A stretch of DNA of 15,185 nucleotides from Alphaproteobacteria bacterium UBA1002 (GTDB lineage Bacteria > Pseudomonadota > Alphaproteobacteria > Rickettsiales > UBA998): contig DBAU01000005.1 of the NCBI GenBank assembly GCA_002291845.1, forward strand, positions 710 through 15,894. Reading direction: 5' to 3'. Shown here in pieces: positions 13,853-15,185 of the stretch. Numbering within the stretch: position 1 is the first letter of the stretch; each line of letters opens with the position of its first letter. The position numbers and the translations under genes were made by a program. A model generated the notes under the pieces. It saw only the letters and a list, made by a program, of their open reading frames with translations, had not been told where the DNA came from and ran no database searches.

Positions 13853-15052
13853 CTAATCCTCTTGCGGCTGGATTTCTTCGGTATCCACCCACTCTACTCC
13901 CAAGCTCCCCTGATGCACGGGAACTCTCACCTTGGCGCCTAGTGACAGGGTATCGAACAGGGGCTCCTCCACGGCAAAATCATACGCGCCTGTCTGGCCA
14001 AAAGGCGTAATCTTTACTTCATAGGAATAATACGCTTTTTTGCGGCAGGATCGGCTCTGCTGCTTTTTCTCATCTAAAAAATACTGACGTGATTCGGGAC
14101 GGCATTCAGCATCAGTCTCCAGCGAATGGCTGCGCGTTTTTCTGGGGCGGCCTTTGCATTTCAGCGTGCAGCTTTTCTGCATGACCGTGGCGGTGTGCAT
14201 TTCTGTCGACTGCTGGTAGTGAGTATTGATCTCACGCGTCACCACAAGGCTGGAGGCATAGATCCCCAGCATGCCGCAAATGACAAAATCCATGAGCACC
14301 CATGATATCCATGACGATCCGCGCAGGAACCTCATCACCGCCGCCAGCCAGAGGGGAGTAAGGACAAGCGCTACCAAAAATCCTCTTATCAGCCACTCAG
14401 AAAGATCCAGTATGTCAATGCTGTCGAAATAGCTGGAGGCAGCCCCCAGAATGCCCGATGTCAAAAGGCCCGCATGCCCACCGATAAAAGCAAAGGCGGC
14501 GACGCGCGTTCCTTCAGATTCAGCTGCGGGCTGAATGTCCTTTGCCAGCGCCTCGCTGGCCTTGGCGATGCGTGCGAGCAGGTCATAATGTTTCTCGAAA
14601 TAGCCATCATGTTTGGTGGCATCTATTGGTTTAATCACACACCAAATGCGCTGCGGGGTGGCGTGAAGTGATGCAACCGGCAATGCGAAAAGTTCTTTGA
14701 GTAGTGCAATAAATTCGTCATTTACGTTTGTGGAGTCCAGCGCGAAACGATGATCCAGGCTCAGAAAGAATTTTTTATCGAAGTCGGCATCGGAGATCGT
14801 TATTTCTGTGGCGAGCCCGAGCTGTTTGAGCCAGCGGTGATACCACCGCTCTGGCTGGACGCGGAACCATAAGCCTCCCTCTTTTAGCAGCCCTACATGT
14901 CGTAATGGTGGAATGATAAAGAAAAATGACTCCACCACATGGACCAGTTTCTGACTATCCTCTGCTACCTTTCGCAGATACGTGCCGGAAAGGAAGCGGC
15001 GCTGTAGCACCATGCCGAGGTAAAAAAGAATGCCGTAAAAAACAAAGACCAT
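13853..15052 (-). CDS. Unrecognised multi-pass membrane protein
   Basis: A 399-residue protein I cannot assign. The layout is an N-terminal hydrophobic helix (about 2-17); a soluble region (about 20-180) with an aromatic stretch (FFFIIPPL, LWFRVQPERWYHRWL) and an alpha/beta-looking segment around SDADFDKKFFLSLDHRF; then two strong helices (about 221-241 and 248-272), with a weaker hydrophobic stretch at 183-205; and a C-terminal region (275-399) with four cysteines (C295, C299, C317, C336) in a basic context, ending in beta-like sequence (GAKVRVPVHQGSLGVEWVD). The cysteines could form disulfides if this part is periplasmic. It lies between merR and a tRNA on the opposite strand from merR. A TATGAT -10-like hexamer lies at 15065-15070. 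No Shine-Dalgarno. Its length and continuous frame make it a real gene. Confidence 0.8.
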   Translation of the reverse strand: MVFVFYGILFYLGMVLQRRFLSGTYLRKVAEDSQKLVHVVESFFFIIPPLRHVGLLKEGGLWFRVQPERWYHRWLKQLGLATEITISDADFDKKFFLSLDHRFALDSTNVNDEFIALLKELFALPVASLHATPQRIWCVIKPIDATKHDGYFEKHYDLLARIAKASEALAKDIQPAAESEGTRVAAFAFIGGHAGLLTSGILGAASSYFDSIDILDLSEWLIRGFLVALVLTPLWLAAVMRFLRGSSWISWVLMDFVICGMLGIYASSLVVTREINTHYQQSTEMHTATVMQKSCTLKCKGRPRKTRSHSLETDAECRPESRQYFLDEKKQQSRSCRKKAYYSYEVKITPFGQTGAYDFAVEEPLFDTLSLGAKVRVPVHQGSLGVEWVDTEEIQPQED

Positions 15053-15137
15053 ACCGCGTCCCGCATCATACCTGCTGCCTGCCCGGCTATTATGTAGAGG
15101 ATTCTATAATTGATGCAGCAACCAGTTTTTGCCTGCG

Positions 15138-15167
15138 CCATCCGAAGCCCGCAAGGGCGAAGGATGG
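15138..15167. repeat. Imperfect palindrome overlapping the tRNA CCA end
   Basis: A 30-base hairpin: CCATCC (15138-15143) pairs with GGATGG (15162-15167) and GCCC (15147-15150) with GGGC (15155-15158), with a symmetric GAA/GAA mismatch between the stems and a GCAA loop. The outer right arm includes the three bases encoding the tRNA CCA. No T tract follows on either strand, so it is not a standard terminator. It resembles short palindromic repeats of alphaproteobacterial genomes; only one copy is seen here. Confidence 0.65.
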
Positions 15168-15185
15168 TCGGGGCGACTGGATTCG
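15165..15185 (-). tRNA. 3' end of a tRNA, probably tRNA-Pro (partial)
   Basis: The minus strand read into the window begins CGAATCC AGT CGCCCCG A CCA. This fits the end of the T loop (conserved CGAAT), the T-stem 3' strand CCAGT, a seven-base acceptor strand CGCCCCG, discriminator A and an encoded CCA. The acceptor implies a 5' strand CGGGGCG. A C1-G72 pair with A73 is characteristic of bacterial tRNA-Pro, and a tRNA-Pro near merR is familiar in alphaproteobacteria. The anticodon is outside the window, so the identity is inferred. Confidence 0.7.

Noticed and set aside
15105..15110. TATAAT on the plus strand near the right edge
   Set aside because: It would drive transcription antisense into the tRNA, with no -35 at a suitable distance and no gene downstream.

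Overview
The window looks like a housekeeping stretch of an alphaproteobacterial chromosome with moderate GC (roughly mid-50s by eye). The assignment rests on gene order known from that class: argH–small lipoprotein–lysA with a divergent TlpA-like gene, bolA divergent from a J-domain gene, cobT beside rpmB, and plsX–fabH–ihfA–merR followed by a tRNA. I cannot place it below class level. Coding density is high. Junctions of 1 to 20 bases and ATGA-type overlaps are common. No transposase, integrase, phage gene, toxin–antitoxin pair or CRISPR array is visible.

Region by region. 1–2497 (minus): argH, an LptM/YifL-type lipoprotein and lysA (cut by the left edge) form a translationally coupled operon for arginine and lysine/diaminopimelate metabolism. 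2507–3519 (plus): a TlpA-like periplasmic thioredoxin and a GNAT acetyltransferase, coupled by an ATGA overlap. 3524–4081 (minus): a J-domain protein with a possible N-terminal Cys/His zinc site. It is divergent from bolA (4121–4393). 4496–7067 (plus): a UbiH-family FAD monooxygenase, apaG, an unrecognised Gly/Met-rich small protein, and rpmB. A symmetrical rho-independent terminator lies at 7091–7118. 7167–10416 (minus): cobT (VWA subunit of a cobaltochelatase-type complex, without its cobS partner here) and an MscS-family channel. 10719–13836 (plus): rpmF–plsX–fabH–ihfA–merR, linking ribosomal protein, fatty-acid/phospholipid initiation and nucleoid-protein genes. 13853–15052 (minus): an unrecognised multi-pass membrane protein. 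15165–15185 (minus): the 3' end of a tRNA, probably tRNA-Pro, with an imperfect palindrome overlapping its CCA end.

I did not find a clear new multi-gene system. The points most worth a second look are: (i) the unrecognised membrane protein between merR and the tRNA; (ii) the palindrome fused to the tRNA 3' end; (iii) cobT without cobS in an otherwise recognisable bolA/J-domain/rpmB neighbourhood; (iv) a recurring layout in which a -10-like hexamer ends exactly six bases before an ATG that has no Shine-Dalgarno sequence, suggesting leaderless mRNAs; and (v) the Gly/Met-rich orphan protein at 6266–6688.
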